DNA of 64,000 bases from G963678255 sp963678255 (lineage in GTDB: Bacteria > Cloacimonadota > Cloacimonadia > Cloacimonadales > WRIO01). Of the stretch, positions 40,225 through 49,519 are shown one piece after another (the stretch's first letter is position 1; each line of letters begins with the position of its first letter). The notes beneath the pieces were generated by a model. The model made no database searches. It was not told where the DNA came from and was given only the letters and a program-made list of their open reading frames with translations. The DNA lies in assembly GCA_963678255.2 (NCBI GenBank), contig CAXXTW010000001.1:1054001-1118000 (forward strand), given 5' to 3'. Position numbers and translations under genes: made by a program.

Positions 40225-43083
40225 ATGCGAAAAATAACGCTATTAGTAATCTTAATTATTTCTATATCCCTTATTAATGCTATTGATTCTTTTGTAGTAC
40301 AGGGATTGAAATGTCAAGATGTCCCCTTTGATGATGGATCAGGATTGGTTTTAAAATGGAAACCTCTGCCAAAAGAAAACCGAATTATTGAATATCGGAT
40401 TTATCGAGGAATAACAAAGGATTCTTTGTTTTATTTAGGGAAAATTGATGTCGACGCAAACACAGGAGTTGTTGGCTCTGAATTGATGTTTTATGATAAA
40501 GACTTTAGAAATTTTGTGGATCTTGAATCTCCAGGAAGCTTAAAAAAAGAAAAAGGACAATTAAAAAACAGTCCTATTTATCAAGCATTACCCAGAGATA
40601 TTAAAATTATCGGTCCTATGTTATCTAGGTTTTCTATTCTTGCTGTCATTGATAGAAAAGATTTCTTTTATAAAACCACTAAAGTTATTAAGAAAGTTAA
40701 TGATTTAGAACAATTATATGGTGGATTGAAAACTGAACAATTTCAGGGAATTTATGCAAATGTTCTTCCTGGAAACCGTTATTATTACACTGTTCTTGCT
40801 GTCGATGAAAAACGTACTTATTATCCATATGCTCCTATAGTTTCTGGAATTTCATATGATAATAAACCAGCAAAACCCTCTGATGCTTATGCTGTTTGGG
40901 TGAGTGATAAACAAGATATTCAAGTTGAATATCAACCACCACTTTTTGTTGATGATATCGCTAATTATAATGTATATATGATCCCAAAATCATCTTTACC
41001 AGCTTTTGATAATTACTTAAAATACCAAGAGGATATTGAAAATTATAACAGATTAATGACTTTAGGTATTACAGATGCGATTATGCCGGTAGAAGTCAAG
41101 AATCCTGCTTTATTAATTCATCAAATTCCTACTTCTTATCCATACCCGACTGAAACTTTTGCTCAAATTCATGTTAAAGCGGGTAAAATTGTTGAAGAAA
41201 AACATAAAATTGATGCGAATATTGATGTTAACTCTTTAAATGATTATTGTTTCTTTATCTCCTATCAGGATTACTTAGGATTTGAAAGTTATTCAAATCC
41301 AATCACTATTAAAACAATAACTAGCACTCAACTTCCTGTAATGCCTCTATTTAATGTAAGTGATAAATTGTATGATAAAGGTGACATGGTTGAAGTTCGA
41401 ATAGGAAGACCTTTAGTTTATATTACTCAAATTAATACTGATAAGAATGACAAGAAAAAGTTGACTTTAAATTATGAATATACATCTAATGAAAACTTCA
41501 ATGTTAACAAGATTAAATTAGATTTCTATGATAAATCAAATAAATTGATGGGCTCAAGAACAGAATATTATTTTGATAAAATAATTAAATTTACTCTTCC
41601 TCAAATATCTAACTTTACTGAAGGTTTCTCTATTAAGTTTACATTGTATTCAAAAAAAGGGGATTTATCAACTGAACCATATCTTCAACATTATATTCGT
41701 TATGATTCTGATTTAAATCAGCTTGAACCAGGTGATCTATATGTCGGTAAAGAACGTATTATGGATTATCGATTTTTAGTTATGAAAAAATCTAAGGCTG
41801 ATACAAATTATCGCGTTGCTAAAAAATTAAGTCCTTATACGAATATCTATGATGATAGTATTCCTTACGAAACTATGATTTTTAAAACAATTAGCGATTT
41901 TGATGTTAAAAAGAATTTATTGCTTATTGATACCTCCATTGATTTAGGCTATGATAATAATTTGAAGAAAACTATTGTCACTAATTTATTTTATGATGAA
42001 ATGATTAAAACAACTACTCAGAAAATCAATTCTTTAAAAACTGCATTAGGAAAAGATCCCGTTGGAAACCCAAATGCTCAGGCTGAAATTGATTATTATC
42101 AAGGAACCCTTGATTTACAAAACTCTTATCCAATTTTAAAAGAAGCTAATAAAATTACTGACTGGAAAGAAAGAGCTAAATTTTTAAAATCATACAGAGA
42201 AAATAACAAACGCTCCTTTATTTATTATTTTATGAAAACCAATGGTAAAGGTGAATTTACTATTTCTCAAACTTATAAAGATAAAGATGATTATTTCTTC
42301 CCTAAATCTGAATGGTTTAATACTAAAAATTTACCTATGTTAATCGCTTCATTAGTATTTGGAATTCTTGTTTTCTATTTTGTCAAACGTTGCCAAAAAG
42401 GTGCTGATTTATATATCAGACCAATTGCAGGATTAGAAGAAATTGATAATGCTATAGGTCGTGCCACTGAAATGGGAAGACCCATTTTATTTGTGCCTGG
42501 TTTATCAAGTATCAGTGATGTCGCTACTTTAGCAGGACTTTCAATATTGGGACACATTACTAAGAAAGCAGCTGAATATGATACTCGTATTATCGTTCCT
42601 GTTTGTGATTATATTGTACTTCCTATTGCTCAACAAATTGTGAAAGAAGCTCATTACGAGGCTGGTAGGCCTGATACATTCAACTCAAATGATATTTTCT
42701 TCGTAGCAGAAGGTCAATTTGCCTATGTAGCTGGCGTTAACGGCGTAATGATTAGACAAAAAACTTCTACAAACTTCTATATGGGAATGTTCTATGCCGA
42801 AGCTCTTATTATGACTGAAACTGGAAATGCTACCGGTGCTATTCAAATTGCTGGTACTGATGCTTTGACTCAGATCCCATTCTTTATTACTACTTGTGAT
42901 TATACTTTGATTGGGGAAGAATTATATGCTGCTTCTGCTTATTTAGCAAGAGAACCTTTAATTTTAGGAACATTGAAAGCTCAAGATTATACTAAATTGA
43001 TTATTCTATTTTTTATAATTGTAGGTTCAATTTTCTCTTCTTTTAATCTCAACTTTTTGTTAAATCTGTTCCCTACTGAATAA
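40225..43083 (+). CDS. DUF6754-type membrane protein B (paralogue)
   Basis: This 952-residue paralogue of the gene at 35064 has the same plan: signal peptide at 1-20, FnIII-like outer part, TM helix at about 702-722, a 200-residue domain, and a last TM helix at about 921-945. By eye the 200-residue domain is about 85% identical to that of protein A, while the outer part is much more divergent. A terminator lies between it and the preceding membrane genes, so it can be expressed separately. The function is unknown; a matched pair with different outer parts and the same inner domain is suggested. Confidence 0.75.
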   Translation: MRKITLLVILIISISLINAIDSFVVQGLKCQDVPFDDGSGLVLKWKPLPKENRIIEYRIYRGITKDSLFYLGKIDVDANTGVVGSELMFYDKDFRNFVDLESPGSLKKEKGQLKNSPIYQALPRDIKIIGPMLSRFSILAVIDRKDFFYKTTKVIKKVNDLEQLYGGLKTEQFQGIYANVLPGNRYYYTVLAVDEKRTYYPYAPIVSGISYDNKPAKPSDAYAVWVSDKQDIQVEYQPPLFVDDIANYNVYMIPKSSLPAFDNYLKYQEDIENYNRLMTLGITDAIMPVEVKNPALLIHQIPTSYPYPTETFAQIHVKAGKIVEEKHKIDANIDVNSLNDYCFFISYQDYLGFESYSNPITIKTITSTQLPVMPLFNVSDKLYDKGDMVEVRIGRPLVYITQINTDKNDKKKLTLNYEYTSNENFNVNKIKLDFYDKSNKLMGSRTEYYFDKIIKFTLPQISNFTEGFSIKFTLYSKKGDLSTEPYLQHYIRYDSDLNQLEPGDLYVGKERIMDYRFLVMKKSKADTNYRVAKKLSPYTNIYDDSIPYETMIFKTISDFDVKKNLLLIDTSIDLGYDNNLKKTIVTNLFYDEMIKTTTQKINSLKTALGKDPVGNPNAQAEIDYYQGTLDLQNSYPILKEANKITDWKERAKFLKSYRENNKRSFIYYFMKTNGKGEFTISQTYKDKDDYFFPKSEWFNTKNLPMLIASLVFGILVFYFVKRCQKGADLYIRPIAGLEEIDNAIGRATEMGRPILFVPGLSSISDVATLAGLSILGHITKKAAEYDTRIIVPVCDYIVLPIAQQIVKEAHYEAGRPDTFNSNDIFFVAEGQFAYVAGVNGVMIRQKTSTNFYMGMFYAEALIMTETGNATGAIQIAGTDALTQIPFFITTCDYTLIGEELYAASAYLAREPLILGTLKAQDYTKLIILFFIIVGSIFSSFNLNFLLNLFPTE

Positions 43084-43093
43084 TATTATTGTT

Positions 43094-43128
43094 AAAAGCA
43101 AGACTCTTAATAGGGTCTTGCTTTTTTT
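43094..43128 (+). terminator. Intrinsic terminator after the second DUF6754 gene
   Basis: GCAAGACTC pairs with GGGTCTTGC (one T-G pair, loop TTAATA). Flanking A and T runs extend the stem and supply the T tract. Confidence 0.85.
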
Positions 43129-43155
43129 CTTTTGAAAACTAGTAATGGAGTTAAA

Positions 43156-44106
43156 ATGCTTTTAAAAAAAAACAATAAAATAAAAAGAATTAAACTAAAT
43201 TTAATTCATCATCAAAAAATCTGCTATTATAAACGATCTGATTCTACTCTTTATCAAGAAAAGATTCCCGGTTATAAAGCTATGTGGTTTTTGTATTATA
43301 ATTTGTTCGGGAAACAATTATTAATGACTGTTGTTGCTAGAAAACTAACCCAAGTTCTTTATGGAAAACTTATGGATACTAAATGGTCTAAAAAAATGAT
43401 TAAAACTTTTATAAATGATTTTAATATTCCTATGGATAGTTATGAAAAATCAGTTTTACAGTTTAAAAGTTTTAATGATTTTTTTATTCGAAAAAAAACT
43501 ACTATTGAGTTGTTTCTAAAATTCAATGAAAATATACTTTGCTCTCCTTGTGATGGAAAAGTTTTGGTTTATCCTTCCATTAAACAGATTGAACATTTTT
43601 ATATAAAAAATCATGAGTTTTCCTTTAAAAAATTAATAAATGACGATCCTAACTTAAATGAATTCCATAATGGTTCTATTGCTATTATTAGATTATGCCC
43701 CTCCGATTATCACCGTTTTCATTTCCCCTGTAAAGGCTTTGTTGAAAAAACAATCGATATTAGTGGACTTTATTACTCTGTCTCTCCTGTAGCTTTAAGG
43801 AAAAGAGCAAGCATTTTTTGGGAAAATAAAAGAACTTTAACGAAAATAAAAGAAAGTCCCTTTTCAGATTACTTATATATTGAAGTTGGTGCAACTTGTG
43901 TTGGTACAATTGAACAAACATATAAGCCTTTTTCTTATATTAAACGTGGAGATGAAAAAGGGTATTTTAAGTTTGGAGGGTCAACTGTTATCTTGATCTT
44001 CAAAGAAAATACGGTTATATTTGATCAAGATTTTATAGATAACACTATTCAGGGCTATGAAACGGAGATTAAAGTCGGTGAACAAATTGGAATTTTAAAA
44101 AAATAA
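43156..44106 (+). CDS. psd: Phosphatidylserine decarboxylase
   Basis: This is a 316-residue enzyme that converts phosphatidylserine to phosphatidylethanolamine. The Phe-Asn-Asp-Phe-Phe-Ile-Arg segment, Pro-Cys-Asp-Gly-Lys-Val, Cys-Pro-Ser-Asp-Tyr-His-Arg-Phe-His and Val-Gly-Ala-x-Cys-Val-Gly are Psd motifs. The self-cleavage site is Phe-Gly-Gly-Ser-Thr near the C-terminus, where the Ser becomes the pyruvoyl group. A TTG at 43132 would extend it by 8 residues, but ATGGAG at 43145-43150 favours the ATG at 43156. It shares the lipid pathway with cdsA at the window start. Confidence 0.93.
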   Translation: MLLKKNNKIKRIKLNLIHHQKICYYKRSDSTLYQEKIPGYKAMWFLYYNLFGKQLLMTVVARKLTQVLYGKLMDTKWSKKMIKTFINDFNIPMDSYEKSVLQFKSFNDFFIRKKTTIELFLKFNENILCSPCDGKVLVYPSIKQIEHFYIKNHEFSFKKLINDDPNLNEFHNGSIAIIRLCPSDYHRFHFPCKGFVEKTIDISGLYYSVSPVALRKRASIFWENKRTLTKIKESPFSDYLYIEVGATCVGTIEQTYKPFSYIKRGDEKGYFKFGGSTVILIFKENTVIFDQDFIDNTIQGYETEIKVGEQIGILKK

Positions 44107-44153
44107 AAAAACTGCTAACTCTAAAACAAATCAACAGTTTTTATAACTAAAAA

Positions 44154-45002
44154 TTAATCTTTGATTATTTGGTTTTTTACAAAATTTGGTAAAACTAATG
44201 AAGATTGATGAATTTGATCATTATAATAACCCAAATCCAAATTATCTTTAAAATATCTCTCTTTTTGCTGATCAGTAATGGGTGAATACTTTTTGGATGC
44301 CAGTGTTAAGCTCCACACACCTGAAGGATATGTAGGAATATAATTTAAATATGGAAATACTAAAGGAAAAACATTTTTTAAATTTTTCTGAATATTATAA
44401 AAATGTTCTGACTGCTCGTTTAAAAATGGTGTTTCTGACTGACAAACAAGCATTCCATCTTCTGTTAAACAATCAAAACACGATTGATAAAACTCTTGAT
44501 GAAACAGCCCAATTGCAGGCCCAATAGGGTCAGTTGAATCTATGATGATTAAATCAAAATCTTCTTGGCTATTATTTAAATACTTTATTCCATCATCAAC
44601 TATGACACATGATTTTTCTGATAGAAAACCTTTTGCTACATTTGGAAAATATTGCTTAGATCCTTCAATTACCATGGCATCAATTTCTACTAATACTGCT
44701 AACTCTACGCTTGGATGCTTTACTACTTCTCTTAATGTTCCTCCATCTCCACCACCAATGACTAAAACCTTCTTAGGATTAGGGTGAGTATATAATGGTA
44801 AATGTGTTATCATTTCATGATATATAAATTCATCCTTTTCTGTTAACATTATGATATTATCTAATATCATCACTTTCCCATATTCATAGGTGTCCAATAT
44901 CATCATTTCTTGAAATGAACTCTTCTCTATACATAATGTTTCTTTTACTCTCAGAGTTAATCCTCTATCTTGTGTATGCTTTTCTGTGTACCATAATTCC
45001 AT
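44154..45002 (-). CDS. speE: Spermidine synthase
   Basis: This is a 282-residue aminopropyltransferase that joins the propylamine group of decarboxylated S-adenosylmethionine to putrescine. The Rossmann motif Val-Ile-Gly-Gly-Gly-Asp-Gly-Gly-Thr-Leu-Arg-Glu and the Asp-Ser-Thr-Asp-Pro-Ile-Gly-Pro-Ala catalytic segment are clear, as is the Gln-Ser-Glu-Thr-Pro block. It follows speD with one base between them, so the two enzymes of the pathway are co-expressed. The downstream end faces psd. Confidence 0.95.
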   Translation of the reverse strand: MELWYTEKHTQDRGLTLRVKETLCIEKSSFQEMMILDTYEYGKVMILDNIIMLTEKDEFIYHEMITHLPLYTHPNPKKVLVIGGGDGGTLREVVKHPSVELAVLVEIDAMVIEGSKQYFPNVAKGFLSEKSCVIVDDGIKYLNNSQEDFDLIIIDSTDPIGPAIGLFHQEFYQSCFDCLTEDGMLVCQSETPFLNEQSEHFYNIQKNLKNVFPLVFPYLNYIPTYPSGVWSLTLASKKYSPITDQQKERYFKDNLDLGYYNDQIHQSSLVLPNFVKNQIIKD

Positions 45003-45003
45003 T

Positions 45004-45393
45004 TTATACCTCTGATGGTTTAAATAATAGTTTTTTATCGTTCATGTCAAATAACCCTCGCTTCATTTCCATCATGCTGGATTGCAAAGACTCAAATTTT
45101 AATTCTAACTGCTTAAAAATAACCCAAGGATCTATTGTCTCTCCGCATGTAAATATGTCAACAGCTGCATAGTTATATTCAGGCCAAGTATGAATAGCAA
45201 CATGGGATTCTGCTATGACGACTACACCACTCACTCCAAATGGACTAAATTCATGAAAAGTACTTGTTACTACTGTAGCTTTTGCTAGTTTACATGCCTC
45301 AACCATGTATTCTTCTATTTTCTTACAATCTTTGAGTATTATATCGTTACATTTATAAAATTCAACTAATATTTGTCTGCCTAATGCCTGCAT
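45004..45393 (-). CDS. speD: S-adenosylmethionine decarboxylase proenzyme
   Basis: This is a 129-residue proenzyme of the short prokaryotic class. Self-cleavage occurs at Glu-Ser63-His in the Ala-Glu-Ser-His-Val-Ala-Ile-His-Thr-Trp-Pro-Glu motif and makes the pyruvoyl cofactor. Thr-x-Phe-His-Phe-type residues (here His-Glu-Phe-Ser-Pro-Phe-Gly) and Phe-Thr-Cys-Gly complete the site. An AAGGAG ribosome site precedes the ATG. It is the first gene of the speD-speE pair. Confidence 0.96.
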   Translation of the reverse strand: MQALGRQILVEFYKCNDIILKDCKKIEEYMVEACKLAKATVVTSTFHEFSPFGVSGVVVIAESHVAIHTWPEYNYAAVDIFTCGETIDPWVIFKQLELKFESLQSSMMEMKRGLFDMNDKKLLFKPSEV

Positions 45394-45419
45394 TTTTATT
45401 CTCCTTATTGTAATAAGAT

Positions 45420-45425
45420 ATTATA
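45420..45425 (-). promoter_or_regulatory. Candidate -10 box of the speDE promoter
   Basis: A perfect TATAAT on the minus strand lies about 27 bases before the speD start codon. The -35 region at the right distance is poor (3 of 6 matches), so this is a partial call. Confidence 0.4.
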
Positions 45426-45429
45426 ATCC

Positions 45430-46192
45430 TAATTCTAAATTTTTTGATTATAAATGACTTTAGTAATTGTGCAAAGTATTAGAACAAACTCAATGTTGAG
45501 GTAAAAGCAGATACCTCTACCAAAAAAACTCCTTTATCCTTTTTAGGGTAATGTACAATAAAAAGATAAAAAAATATCTTGAACAAATGAACCAACCCTT
45601 TCATAGATTTCATATTTTTCTATCCTTATTCTTTTTTATCAAAAAAAAATAGTTCTTGAATTATGTCAATAAAATAAAAATGATTCATTTATTAGTTAGA
45701 AATTGTTTGATAGATTTGTATTAAATCCTATGAATTCTCAAAAGTTAATCTACATATTTGAATGATATAATGATAACATCTGGTTTTTTCTCATATCAAA
45801 CTAAATGTGAACACCTAGATTCTTCCTTGATAACTCCTATCTACCTCATTCCATCCTTGGAGCTTTAACGTTATTTATTTTTATATTTTTTAAGAATATT
45901 GCATTATTGCTTCTGCTGTAATTATAGTTGTTGAATTTTATACTATTTTTAGAATATTTGAATGCCTATTTGTTGAAAATTCCTTTTTGATAAATTTATT
46001 ACCTAAATTAAAAGAAGAAGAAATTATTTATTAAAGATTTAAGATATAAAAAACTTGACTGAATGAGTTCTTTAATGAATTTTGTAATAATGTAATATCC
46101 CATATGGTGTATTACATAGTCGGGTTTTCCTAAAAAACTATCCAATAAGGAAATCCATAGATAAAATAAAATAGTAAGGGAGTTATGTTCGA
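45430..46192. other. Long intergenic region between speD and secD
   Basis: About 760 AT-rich bases with stops in all frames. It must hold the divergent control regions. The only notable structure is a hairpin, TGTAATA with TATTACA (46091-46097 with 46110-46116), about 77 bases ahead of secD. No gene or RNA family is recognised. Confidence 0.5.
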
Positions 46193-47803
46193 ATGAAAAA
46201 GACTACTATTCGTACAATCCTCATTATTCTTTTTCTTTTAGTTACGCTTTATTATCTATCTCCATTATTCATGCAAAAACCATTTGAATTCTGGACTGAT
46301 AGTAAGCTTAAACTCGGGTTAGACCTAAGAGGTGGTATGCAAATCAACCTCTATGTCGATTTAACTAATATTAAAGAAAAAGATCAAGAAGAAGCAGTTA
46401 AAACTGCATTAGAAGTTATTCGTAATCGTGTAGATCAATTTGGTGTCGCTGAACCATCTATTCAAAGAGTCGGTAAGAATAAAATAGTTATTCAATTACC
46501 TGGACTAAAAGACTTTGGTCGAGCTAAAGAATTGATCGGAAAAACTGCTCTTTTAGAGTTTAAATTACTTGCTGATCAAACAGAAACTCAAAGAATAATT
46601 GATCAACTTGATCTATTTTTAGCTCAAAATATCAATAAGTATCCTTATCTAAGTGATTTAAAAAGTGAATCAGCTAAGAATGATCCCTTATTTAAAACTA
46701 AAAAGGATTCTCTCGCTGCAACTAAAGGTACAGAAGATTCTAAAGAATCAACAAAGTATTTTACCACAATTATTAATTCTGGTATTGACCCAAACTCTAT
46801 TTCACAGGATTATCTCGAAGATTTTAATAAATTATTAGCTGATACTTCTTTTACTAATGTCATTCCTTCTGGATATCAATTACTCTTAGGAAAAGATAAT
46901 AAAGAAAAAGATAATGCCAATGTTAGCTTTTATGTCGTCTATAATAGAGCTGAAGTTACTGGTAAATACCTAAGCGAAGCTACTACTAAAATCGGCGCTC
47001 AAGGCGATTTTAAAAATGCTAATAAACCATATATTTCTTTCAAATTTAACCGTGAAGGTTCTAAAATTTTTGAAAGACTTACTGGATCCAATGTGCAACG
47101 TCGTTTGGCCATCGTGCTAGATAATGTTGTTTATGTCGCTCCTACAATTCAAGATCGTATTCGCGGTGGAGAAGGTCAAATCACTGGTGCCTTCACTTTA
47201 GAAGAATGTCAAGATTTGGTTATTGTCCTTAAAGCTGGTAATCTCCCTGCACCTGTTGAAATTGGGGAAGAAAGAACTATTGGACCAAGCTTAGGTTCTG
47301 ATAGTATTAAAAAGGGAATTAAAGCAGGTCTCTTAGGTGCTTTGATGATCGTTCTTTTTATGTTAATATACTACAAACTTTCAGGCTTAATTGCTAATTT
47401 AGCTTTAGCTTTAAACGTCGCTTTCATTTTTGCAGTATTAACTATGTTTGGAGGTACCTTAACCTTACCAGGTATAGCAGGTATAATCTTAACAATTGGT
47501 ATGGCAGTCGATGCAAACGTTCTTATCTTTGAAAGAATTCGTGAAGAATTAAAAAATGGAAAAACAGTTCGTAACGCTGTGGATGCAGGGTTTAATCGCG
47601 CAATAATAACTATAGTGGATTCAAATATCACTACTTTAATTACTGCTGCTGTTCTTTATAACTTCGGAACAGGTCCAATTCGTGGATTTGCTTTAACTCT
47701 TTCAATCGGTATTCTTTCATCTATGTTTACATCAATTGTAGTTGTTCGTGCGATTTTTGAAGGAACCATTACCAACAAAAACCGTACAAAGCTAAGCATT
47801 TAG
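46193..47803 (+). CDS. secD: Protein translocase subunit SecD
   Basis: This is a 536-residue inner-membrane protein that helps SecYEG by proton-driven pulling from the outside. An N-terminal TM helix (about 7-26) is followed by the Leu-Gly-Leu-Asp-Leu-Arg-Gly-Gly motif and a large periplasmic domain. Five further TM helices occupy about 375-525, with Gly-Met-Ala-Val-Asp-Ala-Asn-Val-Leu-Ile-Phe-Glu-Arg-Ile-Arg-Glu-Glu. A Lys/Asp/Ser-rich insert at about 165-225 in the periplasmic part is not common. AAGGGAG precedes the ATG. secF follows after 8 bases. Confidence 0.96.
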   Translation: MKKTTIRTILIILFLLVTLYYLSPLFMQKPFEFWTDSKLKLGLDLRGGMQINLYVDLTNIKEKDQEEAVKTALEVIRNRVDQFGVAEPSIQRVGKNKIVIQLPGLKDFGRAKELIGKTALLEFKLLADQTETQRIIDQLDLFLAQNINKYPYLSDLKSESAKNDPLFKTKKDSLAATKGTEDSKESTKYFTTIINSGIDPNSISQDYLEDFNKLLADTSFTNVIPSGYQLLLGKDNKEKDNANVSFYVVYNRAEVTGKYLSEATTKIGAQGDFKNANKPYISFKFNREGSKIFERLTGSNVQRRLAIVLDNVVYVAPTIQDRIRGGEGQITGAFTLEECQDLVIVLKAGNLPAPVEIGEERTIGPSLGSDSIKKGIKAGLLGALMIVLFMLIYYKLSGLIANLALALNVAFIFAVLTMFGGTLTLPGIAGIILTIGMAVDANVLIFERIREELKNGKTVRNAVDAGFNRAIITIVDSNITTLITAAVLYNFGTGPIRGFALTLSIGILSSMFTSIVVVRAIFEGTITNKNRTKLSI

Positions 47804-47811
47804 GAGGAATA

Positions 47812-48705
47812 ATGGAGTTATTAAAAAATACAAATATAAACTTCATGGGTATTAGAAAAGTATGCTACTTTATCTCACTCGCGGTTATTATTGTTGGTAT
47901 TATATCAATAATTATGAATGGTGGCTTAAAGTACAATATAGATTTTACTGGTGGGTTATCTTTAGAAGTTCAATTAAAAGGTGTTGATGCTCAACAGTTG
48001 AGAGAAGTTCTTAAAAATAATGGCTTTAAAGATGCTGAAATTCAGGAAATTCCTGATACTGATATCTTTATTGTAAAAGCTAAATCTGAAGAAAGAACGG
48101 GGGATAAGATAATTAATATTATTAAACAAAATTTCCCTCAAGCTACTAGTGGAGACTTTATTCGTTCTCAAGAAGAAGTTGGACCAAAAGCAGGATTTGA
48201 ATTACGTAATCAGGCTATTAAAGCTGTATTGATCTCCATTTTATTCATTTTAGTTTATATATGGGTACGATTCCGCTTTTCTTGGGGTATCTCTGCTGCG
48301 ATTTCTCTTTTCCATGACACCATCATTACTCTTGGGGTTTTATCTCTTATGGGTAAAGAAATTGGTATGACTGTTTTAGCTGCTCTTCTAACCATCGTTG
48401 GTTATTCCATCAATGACACTATTGTTGTTTTTGACAGAATTAGAGAAGACCTTAAATTATATAGAAAAGATGACGAATTTAACGTCTTCAACAGAAGTAT
48501 TAATTCTACATTAAGCAGAACAATTATTACTTCTTTGACTACTCTTCTTGCTGATTTATCCTTATTGATTTGGGGCGGTCCTGTGATCAGAGACTTTGCT
48601 CTTACCTTCTTTATTGGAGTTTTCGTCGGAACATATTCTTCAATATTTGTCGCCTCTTCAATTGCCTTAGATACAGTCATTGCTTTCAGAAAGAAAAAGA
48701 AATAA
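47812..48705 (+). CDS. secF: Protein translocase subunit SecF
   Basis: This is a 297-residue partner of SecD. It has an N-terminal TM helix, the Asn-Ile-Asp-Phe-Thr-Gly-Gly motif, a periplasmic domain, then five TM helices with Gly-Tyr-Ser-Ile-Asn-Asp-Thr-Ile-Val-Val-Phe-Asp-Arg-Ile-Arg-Glu and the Ser-Arg-Thr-Ile-Ile-Thr-Ser segment. TAGGAGGAAT lies just before its ATG. A strong terminator follows. Confidence 0.96.
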   Translation: MELLKNTNINFMGIRKVCYFISLAVIIVGIISIIMNGGLKYNIDFTGGLSLEVQLKGVDAQQLREVLKNNGFKDAEIQEIPDTDIFIVKAKSEERTGDKIINIIKQNFPQATSGDFIRSQEEVGPKAGFELRNQAIKAVLISILFILVYIWVRFRFSWGISAAISLFHDTIITLGVLSLMGKEIGMTVLAALLTIVGYSINDTIVVFDRIREDLKLYRKDDEFNVFNRSINSTLSRTIITSLTTLLADLSLLIWGGPVIRDFALTFFIGVFVGTYSSIFVASSIALDTVIAFRKKKK

Positions 48706-48721
48706 TATTTTATATAAAATT

Positions 48722-48755
48722 AAGGGATGTAAACTCGTTTACATCCCTTTTTTTA
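48722..48755 (+). terminator. Intrinsic terminator after secDF
   Basis: A 13-bp perfect stem, AAGGGATGTAAAC with GTTTACATCCCTT (48722-48734 with 48737-48749), has a two-base loop and a T tract. Confidence 0.9.
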
Positions 48756-48784
48756 TTGTAATTATTGAATTCAAAATTTCACGT

Positions 48785-49519
48785 TTAATAAAAACCTTTA
48801 TCCTGTTTATAAAAATAATGTGTTAATAATGAAGCTACTGTTATTGCAGCGGTTTCTGCTCTGAGAATATGATTCCCCAATGAAAAACTCTCCAATCCTG
48901 CTTTTTGAAACATGCTAAACTCATCTTTATGAAAACCACCTTCAGGACCTATAAAAAAACAAATTGATCTATCAGATTTGATTTCTATTTCATCAAAAAG
49001 TGTCTTACTCTCTTCTTTTTCTGATGCAACTAATAAAAAAGTATTGTCTTTTTTTAATTGCGTTACTGTTACATCCAGTGATTGAACAGGATGAATTTCA
49101 GGTAAAAATGCATTATTACATTGTTTTATTGCTGAAATACATGTTTTGACCATTTTATCCTGAGATGAATCTATGTTTTTTCTTAAACTATAACGGCTTT
49201 CAAAAGGATAAAAATGGCCAATTCCCAATTCTGTTAATTTCTCTATTAACCATAAATCGTTTTTGTTTTTTAATAATGCAAAAGCAACCCCTAAATCAGG
49301 TTTGCTTTTTATCTTGTGCTGAATTTCAAATAATTCTATCTGAGCACTTCTTTTTGTTATGGATTTTATAATTCCTTTAGATAATTGGCCCATTCCATTA
49401 TTGATGATTACTTCATCTTGTAATTTATATCGGGATACATGAATAAGGTGATGAAATTCATCACCTTCTAATTCAATTATTCCTTCTTCTAAGATATGAG
49501 GAAAATAGATTGATGGCAT
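48785..49519 (-). CDS. rsmE: 16S rRNA (uracil-1498-N3)-methyltransferase
   Basis: This is a 244-residue SPOUT-class methyltransferase that modifies U1498 of 16S rRNA. The C-terminal knot shows Phe-Ile-Gly-Pro-Glu-Gly-Gly-Phe, Leu-Gly-Asn-His-Ile-Leu-Arg-Ala-Glu-Thr-Ala-Ala, the AdoMet-binding segments. The N-terminal PUA-like part starts with Ile-Tyr-Phe-Pro. Its ATG shares one base with the dnaJ stop (TAATG), so I use 49519 and not a TTG at 49549. It is the last gene of the heat-shock operon; dnaJ followed by an rRNA or ribosomal-protein methyltransferase is common. Confidence 0.92.
   Translation of the reverse strand: MPSIYFPHILEEGIIELEGDEFHHLIHVSRYKLQDEVIINNGMGQLSKGIIKSITKRSAQIELFEIQHKIKSKPDLGVAFALLKNKNDLWLIEKLTELGIGHFYPFESRYSLRKNIDSSQDKMVKTCISAIKQCNNAFLPEIHPVQSLDVTVTQLKKDNTFLLVASEKEESKTLFDEIEIKSDRSICFFIGPEGGFHKDEFSMFQKAGLESFSLGNHILRAETAAITVASLLTHYFYKQDKGFY

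Noticed and set aside
44105..44142. Bidirectional terminator between psd and speE
   Set aside because: AAAAACTG and CAGTTTTT pair, but the 20-base loop makes the hairpin weak; not listed as a feature.
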